Source: Thelephora terrestris
Taxonomy: Eukaryota > Basidiomycota > Agaricomycetes > Thelephorales > Thelephoraceae
Length of the DNA: 64,000 bases
Assembly: GCA_015956445.1 (NCBI GenBank)
Contig: WIUZ02000009.1
Span: forward strand, 1,054,001-1,118,000
Reading direction: 5' to 3'
The position numbers and the translations under genes were made by a program. A model generated the notes under the pieces. That model did no database searches. It was not told the origin of the DNA and saw only the letters and a list, made by a program, of their open reading frames with translations. Shown piece after piece: positions 1-11,163 of the stretch. Every line of letters starts with the position of its first letter. The first letter of the stretch is position 1.

Positions 1-840
1 GTTAGTCCGTCACCCTCAAAATCACAAGTGACTTCATGGCGTTTAAACTGGGATTGAAATTTAATAGTGTACATGTACATATGATCTTAAAACGTAGTTA
101 CCGGGGTGAGCAGCTTGCTGGCGTTGTCCAACGAAGCTCTCATGTCCTTGAAGTTACGAAACGTGAACTTATTCGGCTCCTTCTGACACGTTCTGATTAA
201 TTTAATCAGCCTATTGATTTGTTTCTGATTGAGCGCTGCATCGTGGACAAATTCCGTGAACTCGAAGTCTTCCTGGGAAGAAAAGGGGAGCCATGGCCTA
301 TCATCATCGGGTGGTGTTGGTTCGGAGTGGTCGCGGAAGGACTCCCTGTATTCATCAGAGCTGAGAATATGGGTGCCTTTGCCGCTGTGGGGGTGATACT
401 CGATCTTGATATCGCCGTTGTCTGGGGTCTGGTCACCTGATCCTGTCAATAAAAATCTGTTAGTCGCACCCGAATCCGATTTTAGAAACGTACTGCCCAC
501 CTCTATTGTCAGTAGACCTATCCGATTGCTCAACTTGAACGTCGTCTGTGGTGTGCAGATCATCAGCGATTGCTGCAATCGGGATCCCATCGTCTGTGAT
601 CTTTGGGTTAGAATAATACTATCCGTAGCAAAGGAGCGCTCACGACGTACCGTTTTCCCCAGGTTCGGGATCTGTGTTTTCGGCTGTGTGGTCGATAACG
701 AGGATCGGCTCCTCCGGGCGTTCTCGGCATGACCGCTCATGCTGAACAAAGCCCCTCGAGTTGAAAGCATTGCCACAGTGAGGACAGATCTTACTTTCCA
801 GTGCCAGACGCTGTGGTGGTCTCTTTGACCGGGGAGGCAT
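1..840 (-). CDS. Plavaka-type transposase, N-terminal part (runs off left edge)
   Basis: The product would be a DNA-transposon transposase of the basidiomycete Plavaka group, related to CACTA/CMC elements. I start at the ATG at 840, which gives a short basic head and then a C2HC-like finger (CPHCG, later HERSC). Three exons stay in one frame: 840-651, 593-501 and 442-102. The second exon is acidic. The third contains the acidic, aromatic stretch DDDRPWLPFSSQEDFEF followed by EFVHDAALNQKQINRLIKL, which I recognise from the start of Plavaka transposases. A GT donor at 101 leads into an intron, so the catalytic region would lie left of base 1. No terminal inverted repeat was found on the right side, between 841 and 1072. 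The family call rests on recognition from memory; intactness cannot be judged from this fragment. Confidence 0.7.
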
Positions 841-1072
841 GATCAAAGGGATAATAATTGATGCCGGTAATAATAATGACTTAAGTAATTTACTTATTTA
901 CAGCCGGCACCCGCTTGTTAATTAAGTAAAAACGTATTAGAAGCAAACAACTATTGACGCATCATTATAATGCCCCCACAGTTTTTCCGACATGGTCTCT
1001 TTCCCTCATCATCTCTTTTCTCTTCCCACAACTACTCAACAACCCCCCCTCTCACAAACAACACTTACTACT

Positions 1073-1691
1073 ATGTCTCTCAACGTCAACACTACTCCCT
1101 TTGTCGCTGCCTCCCCCTTCGACATTGATACCACCTATGATGTCGCCAACCACCTTTATGATACTCCTGCCACTATTGCTCATGACAACCAAGTTGCTCA
1201 AGACTTCCTTCGCCAGCATGTGGCCCCCTTCCGAGTTTGGGATCAGGCTGGGCACCTCATCCCTCTTCTTGATTCCATGGAATGTGACAGGGAGGAGAGG
1301 ATTATTAGGTTGGAAAGCAGATGGATCTCATGTATGTTATGTTCAGGAGTTTCGACAAAGATTTTACACATTTTTGTGACGAACATTGGAAACCTTTTCA
1401 GGCAGCTGTCCAAAAGCACTGTGTCTGCAGATTATGCCCCCCCAGGATCAGTCCCCAGTCATCCCTCCGACTCCACCAGGATCAGGGGGTTCCTCTCCCT
1501 CAATCTCCTCCTTGGAGTCCTGCCCCAGTTCCTTGGATGGTGGAGAGGACTTCAAAGAAGAGCCACAAGAGTCCAATGACTCGTTCTGGACAGCAGTGTC
1601 ACCCATCAAACAAGGCTCACTAAGTGCAGATGCAGTTGAAGCTGGAGGTCGCGAAGTTGCAGGACAAGTATGGGTCCGATCTAGTGAGTGA
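1073..1691 (+). CDS. hypothetical protein, two exons, about 182 aa
   Basis: I do not recognise this protein. The ATG at 1073 follows a pyrimidine-rich stretch typical of fungal promoters. Exon 1 (1073-1331) encodes a mixed, moderately acidic region of about 86 residues. A GT-AG intron (1332-1401) joins in frame to exon 2 (1402-1691), which is rich in Pro, Ser, Gly and acidic residues and looks disordered. No signal peptide or membrane segment is seen. It lies between a transposase start on the other strand and a dispersed repeat beginning at about 1820, so it may be a transposon passenger or a host fragment. The splice model is the only one I found that keeps the frame open for the whole length. 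Confidence 0.4.
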
Positions 1692-1819
1692 AGGGGTAAA
1701 CCAAGTGTCAACAGAGATGAATGAGGGGTTGCATCATGATGGAATGGGGTGCTCGGATTGTTGGGTGGATCCGACGTCAGGGAGGTACCCTTATTGTCCT
1801 CAGAGTATATACAACTCTT

Positions 1820-3975
1820 TGTCAGGAACATGGTATTTTTGAACTTTTTATAACACGATCTTTCTTCGAACTCTTCTTATCACTTCTTATGTTTTGAATG
1901 CTTCACACTCCTTATCCTTCACACCAATCATTCGAAACACACACACGCGCGTACTATTCCCAGCGAATCCACAACAAGCTATACTAGTGCTATCCCAACC
2001 CCATCAAAAGTCGACTCTATCTACGGCAGGCCTGAAGGTCATCAACTGTCCATCCCGGAGATCGTAGTGCTGGCCCCTCCTCGCTAGGACCTCCCCGAAC
2101 ATGGCATCACCATCTTCGGCACTCAGCTGAACGACTAGTTCAAGCTGATAGGAAGAGATACCTTCGAGCGGACCGATCAGCCTCCCAGATGTCACCGAAC
2201 TTTGGAACACCTGATCCCACATCGCCATCACTGGGTGACTGCTCGACAGCACTATCGACGTAGTCGGCAAGCGACCCTCCGTCTCCCTCGTCGGACCCCT
2301 GGGTGGGATCCTGTATTGTGAGTCGACGCTGGTGGCGAAGCTGGATCTCCGACTCGACCTGTCGGTAGGGACGGTTGACCCGATAGCGGAACTCTCGTCC
2401 CCCACCTCGACCAGACTGGTCACCATCCGACTCAACTGGACGCGGATAAGGGTTAGCCGATGGAGCCATGCTATGAGCAACACGGCGTCGAGAGCGTTTG
2501 CATCGTTGCCCTTTAGTCACTGGACGTACCTCGGCGACCCTCGGAGCATCTTCAGCTCGGTCGACCTCCATGACCTCATCCTCGATCTTCACCAGCTGAT
2601 GGATCGGCTGCAAGACACAGCGCCCACAGTTCTCCTTGTCGGAAGCGGCCAAAGTGGAAGCCGGACCTGGAGTCGGAACGGGAACCGCGTTCTCGATCGG
2701 AGGTGTCGCATAGGACGACGGGTTAGGAGATGGGAGTACCACCTCGTCGGCGTACTCCAACTCGAACGGAACATCGGCGGTCCCCTGACCAACCAATTTG
2801 GGACCCTCTTTGCAGTTACAGGTCTTGTCCTGCAAGGACTCAACCTGCGCCATCAACACAGCCACTACGTTCTCGAGTTCTTCGGTCTAGGAAATGTCAG
2901 CTTCCATCATTTTAAGCAATGATGAAAGAGGCATTACCTTTTCATCCCTCCTGGCCAACGCTCCCTTAGTGTTATTGTCCCTAACCTTCAACCCGGCGAT
3001 CAACTCCTGATGGTTGGCGACCATTGCCTCCAACGCCTCGTTCGTTCCTTGTTGGAAGGCTGCCAAAGTCTCCTTCATCTGGAGACCCTCCACGGACAGA
3101 CGAAGGACGTCTGCCTTCGCCTCTTTCACCTCCCGCTCCAATCGTTCAACCTAGGCAGTCTGGTTAGTCGAGAGTCATACTCGAATATTCAGACAGAAAA
3201 CCTACCCGGCTTTCTCCTTCCCGAACGAGCGACCACAAAAGACTAGTGGAAGCGGTAGCGTGGCGGACGGCCCGAGGAACGGTAGCTCCGTGCTCCAACA
3301 GGTCCTGATCGTAGATCCCCCTCTGCAGGGTGTACCAGAGCTCCTTCTTGATCGGATGCTCCAACTCTCCGAACCTACCCCTCATCTGGAAGGCCACCTT
3401 TTCGGCGATGATCGTACAGACCCAAAGCTCATCATCCCAGGTTAACCCCTTCAAATGAGGGATAGTCTCCCTGAGATGTTCGGCGTCCACTTCTGTGACG
3501 ACCTCCAAGATCTAGAAGCCGTTAGTTTGACATCCAACGCCAAAAGAACGTTCCTCTACCTAGAGGAAGGCGTTAGTGCGAACACACGAAGCTCTAGGTC
3601 TCCCCCATACCTGGTCATCCGTGGTATAGGGAGTCCCAGCCGCACAGGCATAGGTCTTGCGAGCGGCGGCACGACGGTCGATACGAGAAATGGTGGAGAT
3701 ACCATTGGCGACTTTGTAGGTATGGTTGTTGGGGAAGGACATGTTGTGGTAAGATGATGGGGAAGTTGCTGGTGTTGCTGATCAAGGATGGCTCCAAGAA
3801 GACGTCCTTCTTATAGCCTAGATCGGTGATCCTTCACGTGACCTACCTCGACAAACCTCATTGGTCCGGGTCACATCAACTTCCGCCCCTGTACCATCAT
3901 CATTGGCTTACTACATCAAGCTGACACCTCGGCCCGCGGGACGGCCTTGGAAGAACTTCGTTCCGGAACGCCTAG
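1820..3975 (-). repeat. dispersed repeat, copy A
   Basis: This stretch matches 60796-63828 in the same orientation and order, with high identity by eye. Shared left end: TGTCAGGAACATGGTATTTT. Shared right end: GTTCCGGAACGCCTA. Outside these points the two copies diverge at once. No terminal inverted repeats or LTRs border it. The gene it carries reads leftwards. Copy A lacks the roughly 870-bp insertion found in copy B, so it is the shorter form. It could be a non-LTR or captured-gene repeat, or part of a larger element whose other parts are missing. Confidence 0.75.
2004..3742 (-). CDS. repeat-borne uncharacterised protein, copy A
   Basis: This is an unrecognised multi-exon gene carried by the dispersed repeat. 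The likely start is the ATG at 3742, with product beginning MSFPNNHTYKVANGIST. A second exon region (about 3508-3233) encodes a globular segment containing LTWDDELWV and ELWYTLQRGIYDQDLLEHG. A third (about 3144-2940) looks like a coiled coil with many Glu, Lys and Leu residues. A fourth (about 2889-2140) starts with a small Cys cluster (CNCKEG) and continues into a long Pro/Ser/acidic region with basic patches. The last exon is uncertain: the frame can end at 2140 or, after another splice, at 2004. The architecture (N-terminal globular part, coiled coil, disordered tail) would fit a gag-like or DNA-binding transposon protein, but I cannot name the family. Confidence 0.45.
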
Positions 3976-4165
3976 AATGCGCGCGCACTAAAAATAGGTC
4001 TCAAGACCCTGATGACCCCTTTATGACATCATGAACCCCTTTTTACGACCCCTCATGACTTTACGATTACGATCAACCCTGGACCCTGGAACACACACGT
4101 GGGCACGGGGTATCAACATTTGGACACTGTGCTTCTAATCGGATAGTAACCCTATCTGATCTGGT

Positions 4166-5068
4166 TGTGCTTTGGAAGCAGAGTAGGCCCGAGCCGAGAA
4201 CGGCGGCCGAAGAATATAATCCCTGGTGCCACTTAGGAAGAACGATATTCCCAGGTGCTATGCCTAATCAAGACGGGGTCTGGTCAAGCGATTACGGCTG
4301 CAACTCCCAGGTTACTGCCTGTCCGTTGGTATCATACCACCTACCAACAACAAGGGATGTGTCGAGTTCCTTTGATCTCTAGCCAATCACAGAAGCTTAG
4401 AGGCGGTGCTCACCTGACCCTTGGGTGTGGTCTAGATCCAGGTACGAACTTTCATGACCCATGCCCCTATTTCTTTTAGGACTAGTGTTATCTTACCCCT
4501 ATGTTTCATGCGGACATTCGTTATCTTTTATGCAATCCTTCACACGCTAGTAAGGCCCTTTATCCTTTATTCTCCCACGCGTCATATTTGTTCGCTTCCC
4601 TTACTTAGCGTTCTCACACTCCTTATCTCCCTTTGTTCTGGACTTGATAAGGGTATATTAGGGTATTGACGTCATGGCCACTCCTTTAGTATAAGTAGCA
4701 ACTGTGGCTGTATCATGGTACCTTAGTTTTGTTACCTCAGGAAATCCTCTGCCCTTCTCAGCCCAGTTGCAGTTAAGGCCAAGTCAGAGTTTCTTGTTTG
4801 ATCCAAGACATCCCCCATCTGCTCTCCCTCCCGCTCTGCGCGTCAACTGCGCCTCGTAACTATAGACTCCTCGCAGTCATATTAGAACACCTCGAGCGTC
4901 CAGTCGATCAACTGGTGGAGTCATCAAATCCTGTCGTAGGGATCAACCCTTGTTTGTTAAACCGAACGAAGTACGGTTTAGGTTGGGTTTCTCTTTAGGA
5001 TTTCGACCTGACTTGCAGTGACCTCGGACAACCTACCGGAAGAATAGAGACGTGATCGTTCTCTCACA
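4166..5068 (+). mobile_element. possible solo LTR or LTR remnant
   Basis: The gap between repeat copy A and the inverted duplication at 5.1 kb has no convincing gene. It has LTR-like features: a TGT start, an ACA end, a GAGCCGAGAACGGCGG-type leader near 4190, a TGACGTCA site with a TATAAGTA box at about 4670-4695, and short pyrimidine-rich runs. The boundaries are my best guess. The bases on either side do not form a clear 5-bp target duplication, and no second copy, primer-binding site or pol sequence is present in the window. It may simply be non-coding repeat debris. Confidence 0.3.
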
Positions 5069-5159
5069 AGCTAGTCGAACTAGTGAGTACTCTGCGGAGT
5101 CGGCTCAGTGCACTGGTAGTTGTTGGGGTAGAGTGGCCCTGACACTCTTTTCATTTCGT

Positions 5160-5620
5160 GCATCGTTGTCCTTTGTCTCAATCTTGTGACTGTGGGGTAG
5201 ATCCTTTTGTACTTGTTTAGTTCTTTTGTTTGGTCTTGTACTACTGCTGCAAATGATACAAATTTCTTGAATGACCTGTGTGATTTTCCTCAACATGTCA
5301 CATGTTTGTGACAGTGATGGACTAATCGTCCTGCTGTCATATTGATCTGAAGACTTCAAATGAGCTTATACTTCCACAAGGAAGTTCAAATGTCTTGAAC
5401 ATTAGGGAGAGGAGTTTGTTCTACAGAGGGAAGTGATGTGTCACAAACACATGACATGTTGAAGAAGATCACTCAGGTCATACAAGAAATTCATCTTATT
5501 CGCAGTGATAGTACAAGAAAACAAAGGAAAACTAAACAAGTACAGAGGGATCAACTTCACAAGAGTAAGCCTGCTCCATTGGACAACAATGGGAAAAATG
5601 CAAGGGGTTGTACACACTCT
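5160..5620. repeat. diverged inverted duplication
   Basis: The minus strand of about 5160-5345 and the plus strand of about 5420-5620 are similar in opposite orientation. Both begin with TGTCACAAACA and both can be read in the same frame through closely similar peptides (DMLRKITQVIQEI on the minus strand, DMLKKITQVIQEI on the plus strand). About 75 bp separate the arms. It lies just downstream of the 3' end of NLR1. It could be the termini of a decayed DNA element or a head-to-head duplication of a coding fragment. I do not recognise the peptide. Confidence 0.6.
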
Positions 5621-5697
5621 GAGGACAGTACAAACATCTCCTTGAAAAAAGATCCACTCAACAATCCTGAAATTCTAGTATATCATGGAATACCCCC

Positions 5698-8600
5698 TCA
5701 TGCATCTCTGTCATCACTTGACTTAGTTTGCACTTCCATCTTCAAGATGATGGGCTCTAGTAAGTCCTTGTTCCATACCGCAAGGAACTCTCCACTCCAC
5801 TTTGTTTGTGACTTGCTATCTGGTCGCCAATGACGAGGTAACCACAAAAGCTGCTTTCCCTTGTTGGAAAGTATCTTTCCATCATCTGTAATCTTACAGT
5901 CACAAGAAGAGTGCCAGGGGAAACCACTTTGTAGTTCCATGGCATTTTCAACTGGCTCCAGCTTGATATAGGATCTGCCTTCCTTGACAAGATTCCACTG
6001 GTCTACACGACCTCTGACTGTGGAACACCAGACTTGACAGCCATCCAAAGTAAACCCTGGTTTGGACCCTTTTGATCTGGCAACTGCTAGTTTCTCCCCA
6101 GTATGCATGTCATAAATAGAAAAGTCTTTTGACCTCCTCTTGTTTCCAATAGCAAGGTAATTGAGGTTAGGTGCTATAGATGCATACAGCTGCTCAATAG
6201 CTGCTGGAAGCTGAAAGGCAGTAGTCTGACAACTAATGGTATTGAAAACATGGCCCCTTATAGGCAAGTCCCAGGTGAGAATCTTTCCATCACCAATGAC
6301 AATGAGTTTATCCCCTGTCATTTTCATACCACAAATGCTTGTTTCTCCATCAATGACTAATGAAGGGGTCTTAGAGTTGACATAAAAGATGGTGACTGTG
6401 TGGCTTAACCTTTCTGTAACTGCCACCAGTGATTGATCAGGAGAAAACTCGATGAAAAAATCTTCATAATGGTGGGAAGCTTGTGTGGAAACACTGGAGA
6501 AAGGAGTAGGAGTGTTTGCTATATCCCACAGCTGAATCATGATTTTTCCAAATGAGATGACTGACTCTCCATTTGGAGAAATAAGGGGGATGTTTGCTAT
6601 AAAACCAGGAACAAGTTTCTGATGAGGAAAATAACCATTAGGAGATTTCCTCCAGAGGTAGAAGTCCATGCCCTGGGTTCCACAGATAAAAAAATATCCA
6701 TCATAGGAGAAGGACAACACATTAGGGTCCTCAGCATCTACAGAATTTAGAAGAATCTTCTGTTGTTGAGCATCCCATACTACCACTCTGCCCTCAATGA
6801 TAAAGGCAAGCCAAGAGAGGGCAGGGAGCAGAACAAGGCTTTTGGAGGAGAAATTTTCTGGAGTGGACAAAGAGCCAACCTTTGTTGGTGTATGCCCTGA
6901 GTTGAAGCCAGCCTGCCATATGACAATAGACCCTGGGTCAATAGTGGCAAATTGAAGATATTCACCACAGGTCCAAATGGTATCGACAGCAGGTTCTTGA
7001 ATTGGATGATAGGATATCCATGTATTGGAGAGAATATTGTAGATCATAAGGTTATTCTGATCAAATAGACCACCAAGCATTGTTCCACACTCAGAAAATG
7101 ACATTGAATTGCAATGACCAGCTTCTTCTGTGCCAATGTCACCAATTACACCACCTGTCTGGAGGTCCCAAGTGACAATGCAGTCATTCATCCAACAGTG
7201 ACCTGTTAAAAGATGGCTATCTGAGGAGAAGACAAGCTTTTCCCAACAATATCCCCTGCTCTGGTGGTACAAGGTATAGAGTTGTTTGAGAGTCACCGCA
7301 TCCAGAATCACTATCTTAGGTGAGTCTTCACAAGCAACTGCAAAAAACCTGCTGCAAGGTGACCACCCAGTAGCACAAATTTTGGTTGGAAACCTTGCAT
7401 TTGCAATGCTTGGATCCCACAAGCATGGAACTCCACAAATGACTTTTACCAGTGGATAAACCTGTGGTCCATAGTGTTTTTTCACAATGGATTCTTTGGG
7501 GGATAGAAGAAGGGCAGAGTGGTAGATGTGGGGAGCAGATGTGCTGATGATGTCAAAAAACCCCATGACAAATCTAAAGCTGTCATTGGTGAGGCCAAGA
7601 AGTGATGCCTCCTGGTTCAAGTCAGCAACTGTTTGAAGTGTATTAAGCATAAGAATTCAGCTCACCTCTGACCACTCTGCAACAACTTTCAATGCATCAA
7701 CTGCATTCCTCACAGCACCAAGGACACTAAGCACTTCCAGCCAGAACACGAACTTCTTCTCCAGGAAGCAACAGAGAGCAGAAGTGATCTCATTTTTGTT
7801 GGCTGTAGGCTCATTGACAAGGTGCTTGTGCCATGACCTGCATGCATATTGTAAAGCTTGGCTGATGTACTTGTCTGCCCTCTCTTGCAGGTCATGTACC
7901 TCAGAGTTATTGACAGCCTCTGGGAGTTGACACATATTTTTCTCCAGTGTGTTGTTCATAAGGTTTAGACAGCAGACCAACAGTTCCAGGTGATGGGAGG
8001 GAGAGATGTAAAACCTCTGATTGGTACACCGGGTGGGATCAGTGATGAAGTCAGGAAAGGATTTGTGGAAGGATTGAACAGGTTTATTGATGTCCTCATG
8101 AAGGATAAGGAGGGAGTGGATTGACAACAAAGGGGGAGTCACATAATCAGGATTAATTCCAAGGAGTGTGGAAATGGCAGATGGGGAAAGAGGATTGGCA
8201 GCAAGGATAACAGCACCAAGGATAGAATGGATTCTGGGGTCATCTTCCGCACCATCATGACTAAATGCCTCCTGGAGGATTGATCTATACAGTGAATCCA
8301 GGGATGTGCTTGGGTTGAACTTGGTCTTTCCCTCATGAACTGTGCTGTCTGGCAACTGCAGAAGGAGATCCAGCCGTTCTCTGGGGTGGTAGTTCCTGGT
8401 GTTTATGAACTTGACTGTTGCCACAGCATATACAAACAATCCTGCTGCCTTCTTGCAAAGGAGATCCAATTGTTCTTTGGTAGGCCAGTTATCCATCCCA
8501 GTATGACGGAAGGCAAGTTCCAAGAAGCTGCCTTCAAAAAATTGCTGTATGTCGCTATTGATTTCATTTGTCTGGACTTCATGGAGAACAAAGGTGTTTG

Positions 8601-10564
8601 TTGCGTCCACCAAGAGGGGGAGGCGAAAGCCCTCTCGAATTCGTGGTTCTGGGCGGCCAGTAAGGAAGAATTTGACCTTGGGCACCTGGGTTACAAAGCA
8701 TGCAAGGACAGAAAGGATTGTCGAAGAGGGCTCCTCATCCTTACATTCATCCAGGGCGTCAATGACAATGATGGTTGAAATGGAGGTTTCCTTGAGTGGC
8801 TGCACAATCAACTTGTCCATCTGGTTGTAAAGGGAATCATGGGCAACATCCGGATCTGACTCTACAAGCGAGACAAAGACCGATCGGAATTTGGTGTACC
8901 TCCGGGCAAGCTGGACAGCAATGGTGGGGAAGATAAGGTGAAGATTGCTCCGATCCTCAAAGTCTCGTGAGCAGAAGAAGGAGGCACCAAGCTGTCCCTC
9001 TGCAAACGTCCTCTCTGCAATTGTCTGTGCAATTGTGCTCTTTCCTGTCCCAGCCAAGCCATTCAACCAATAGACGGGCAGCTTGGTGAAGTCCCTTGAC
9101 CACAGCTCAATCTCGTCCAGCACCGCTCTGCGGGTTCCCTTCAAACATCCTTTGCGACCCTCGCGTCGGTACCCGGCCCCCGGTGCGCGATGGAAATTAT
9201 TAAGGATTGCCTTCTCAGCTGCAAGTGTCTTATGTCAGGGACCTGTTATCGAAATTGGATTATGTTCTGACCTGCATCCTGTCGAGCGAAGTCAGTTCTC
9301 CACTCGGAAACTGGATATGCATATGGACACTCACAATCAGTTTGCACCCTTGGTCGTAAATTGCCATTTGTTGCACCATCTGCAGACATCATCAACATCG
9401 ATATGGCCACTGAGGTTGCAAACAAACCTGGTAGTCGTTGATAGCCTCCCGCAAATCTTCGAGGAGCCCGGAAACATCTTCGTCGTCCTTGACATGATCG
9501 GCAATGCGTGAGATCAGAGACTTCTGGGGAAACGACCGCAATGTTTCCTCAATGGTTTTGAATTTTCTGAGAAAATATAAGTGTTCGGGTTGAATGGAAA
9601 TAGATTATAACTACACACGTTTGTAGTTCTTCGCGGCGTGTTTTTTCGGCCTCATCATTGGTGGGCTTTTCGAAAACCTTCTCCAGCGTCGCGATACGTA
9701 AACCGAGAGATTCAATCTTGTCCTTGACGGCGGCAGTTCCCTGAATATGAATGTGTCAGAGTTAGTTTTCGAAGGATGGTGGTGAACGAGCCTGATATTG
9801 AGCATAGACCGCGGAGAAGGTCGCTAGAGCGGCTTTGAGGGGAGGAAAAACTTCGGCGGCGCCCTGAGCAATCTCGCATGCAATCACAACACCCCCGATA
9901 GCCCTGCCCTTCCAGTCTCTCGCCGTTACTGGCAGACTTTAGTGCAAATTAGAAGACAGTGAGAGAATCGGCGCTCACCCCTAGATCCACCCGACTGAAC
10001 GGTCTCCTGTGCGTCTTCGCTGGAGTGAACACTTTGAGACGCATGTTTAGCAGGTGCCCGCGTCGGTCGCTCAGAAAAATTTCCTCGATCTTTGTTCTTC
10101 CCCTCATCTGGATCCCCTAGCTCCCTCTGAACAACGGGCGAGAGATCACGGGCGATAAAACTGGATCGCTCGTTCGGTACATGCAAGGGGACTTGTCTTT
10201 CATGTTCTGGGAAGTGTACACTCATTAGGATAGTAGACATAGCTGCATCACAATTGACTCACGCGTGACACTCTCCTCAAGTCCGGGAATCGTGGTCAAC
10301 ACGCCCGGTGAGCGGTGCTGCTGACTCGCATTGTTGTCTTGGATTGTACTCCCAGAATTCCTTCCGTACTTTGACCCTGGAGCGGTATTCAGATCAACCG
10401 CATCGCCTTCTGTAGTTCGCTGAACGGGACACACCTTCGGGCGAAATGTCCGGGTTCAAGTGGGCACGGAACCCGAGTGGACCCACAGCGATATGAGTAG
10501 GGATTCCAATGGCCAGGTGCTGGGAAGGCCTAGGAGGCTTTTTAGATTTTTTGAAAAACGACAT
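5698..10564 (-). CDS. NACHT-WD40 STAND (NLR-like) protein, NLR1
   Basis: This encodes a predicted signal-transducing ATPase of the fungal NLR type, probably cytosolic. Ten exons keep one frame for 1462 aa: 10564-10435, 10376-10263, 10206-9979, 9928-9792, 9740-9619, 9566-9428, 9379-9335, 9278-9272 (7 nt), 9218-7666 and 7611-5698. Exon boundaries match NLR2 and NLR3 one for one. Order of parts: a basic leader (MSFFKKSKK), a helical domain in exons 4-8, the NACHT domain with Walker A GLAGTGKST, Walker B IIVIDALDE and FFLTGRPE, then a WD40-like propeller with repeated VVVWD/IVTWD-type strands. The C-terminus runs about ten residues beyond those of NLR2 and NLR3 (ends SSDDRDA). It lies about 30 kb from the other two and in opposite orientation, so it is an older dispersed copy. 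Confidence 0.92.
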
Positions 10565-11163
10565 TCTTGTGGAGCTGGGTCTAGCTGGGTACCCGGTATA
10601 GCTGGTATCCTGGTACCACGTGCGCCGCTGATGATGGCTGTTGTTGGCGCGCGCTTCGCTTGCCCACAGCAGAGGTGGGTCCAGTTTGCAGCGCAACGCG
10701 CTCTGAGCACCACGCGACGAAATTGTGCTGGATGACTACAAGTGAGGGATATCGAGTTACAACATGTATCACGCATCCCACCACTTCTACCACACAATCC
10801 CACTCTCCTCCCAGCGGGCCAGTGCCAATATACATACCAAGGAGCGGGCTTCAGCGCACATGTTCCGACCGTGTAAAGTTGAAGACGAGTTGAAAAGGCC
10901 GATGTCAGTCTGTACTCGACGAGACCATGGAAAAGGTTCCCCATACTCGGGAGGGTTAGCCCGTCTTGAATTCAGGCATTCTTGTGAGAGAATGATAACC
11001 TCTCCTAAACAACAGAGGCTCCCAAGCTTTTCTCACGTATGCAACGCATTGGCTATTCCAAGAAAAGATACATGGGAAATTGTGTTCGTGTACAAGATGA
11101 GCAAAGTACGAAAAACTAGTCCAGGGACCACAGCTGAGACATGATCACGACGCTCCGCTTCGG
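10565..11163. other. intergenic region upstream of NLR1
   Basis: These 600 bp lie between the start of NLR1 and the end of the vacuolar protease gene, both on the minus strand. They should contain the NLR1 promoter and the protease terminator. No open frame here has a recognisable domain, and I see no similarity to the upstream regions of NLR2 and NLR3. Confidence 0.5.

Noticed and set aside
4030-4110. Repeated TTTATGACATCATGA and CCCTCATGAC motifs as terminal repeats of an element
   Set aside because: No partner at a sensible distance and no target duplication were found.
8335-8778. Long plus-strand frames opposite NLR1, and equivalent antisense frames at 42724-43224 and 55178-55678
   Set aside because: They are antisense shadows of the NACHT exon, repeated in all three NLR copies because the sense sequence is conserved.
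10410-10434. A 25-nt intron between exons 1 and 2 of NLR1
   Set aside because: Too short for a spliceosomal intron. A later acceptor (58-nt intron) aligns with NLR2 and NLR3 and keeps the frame.
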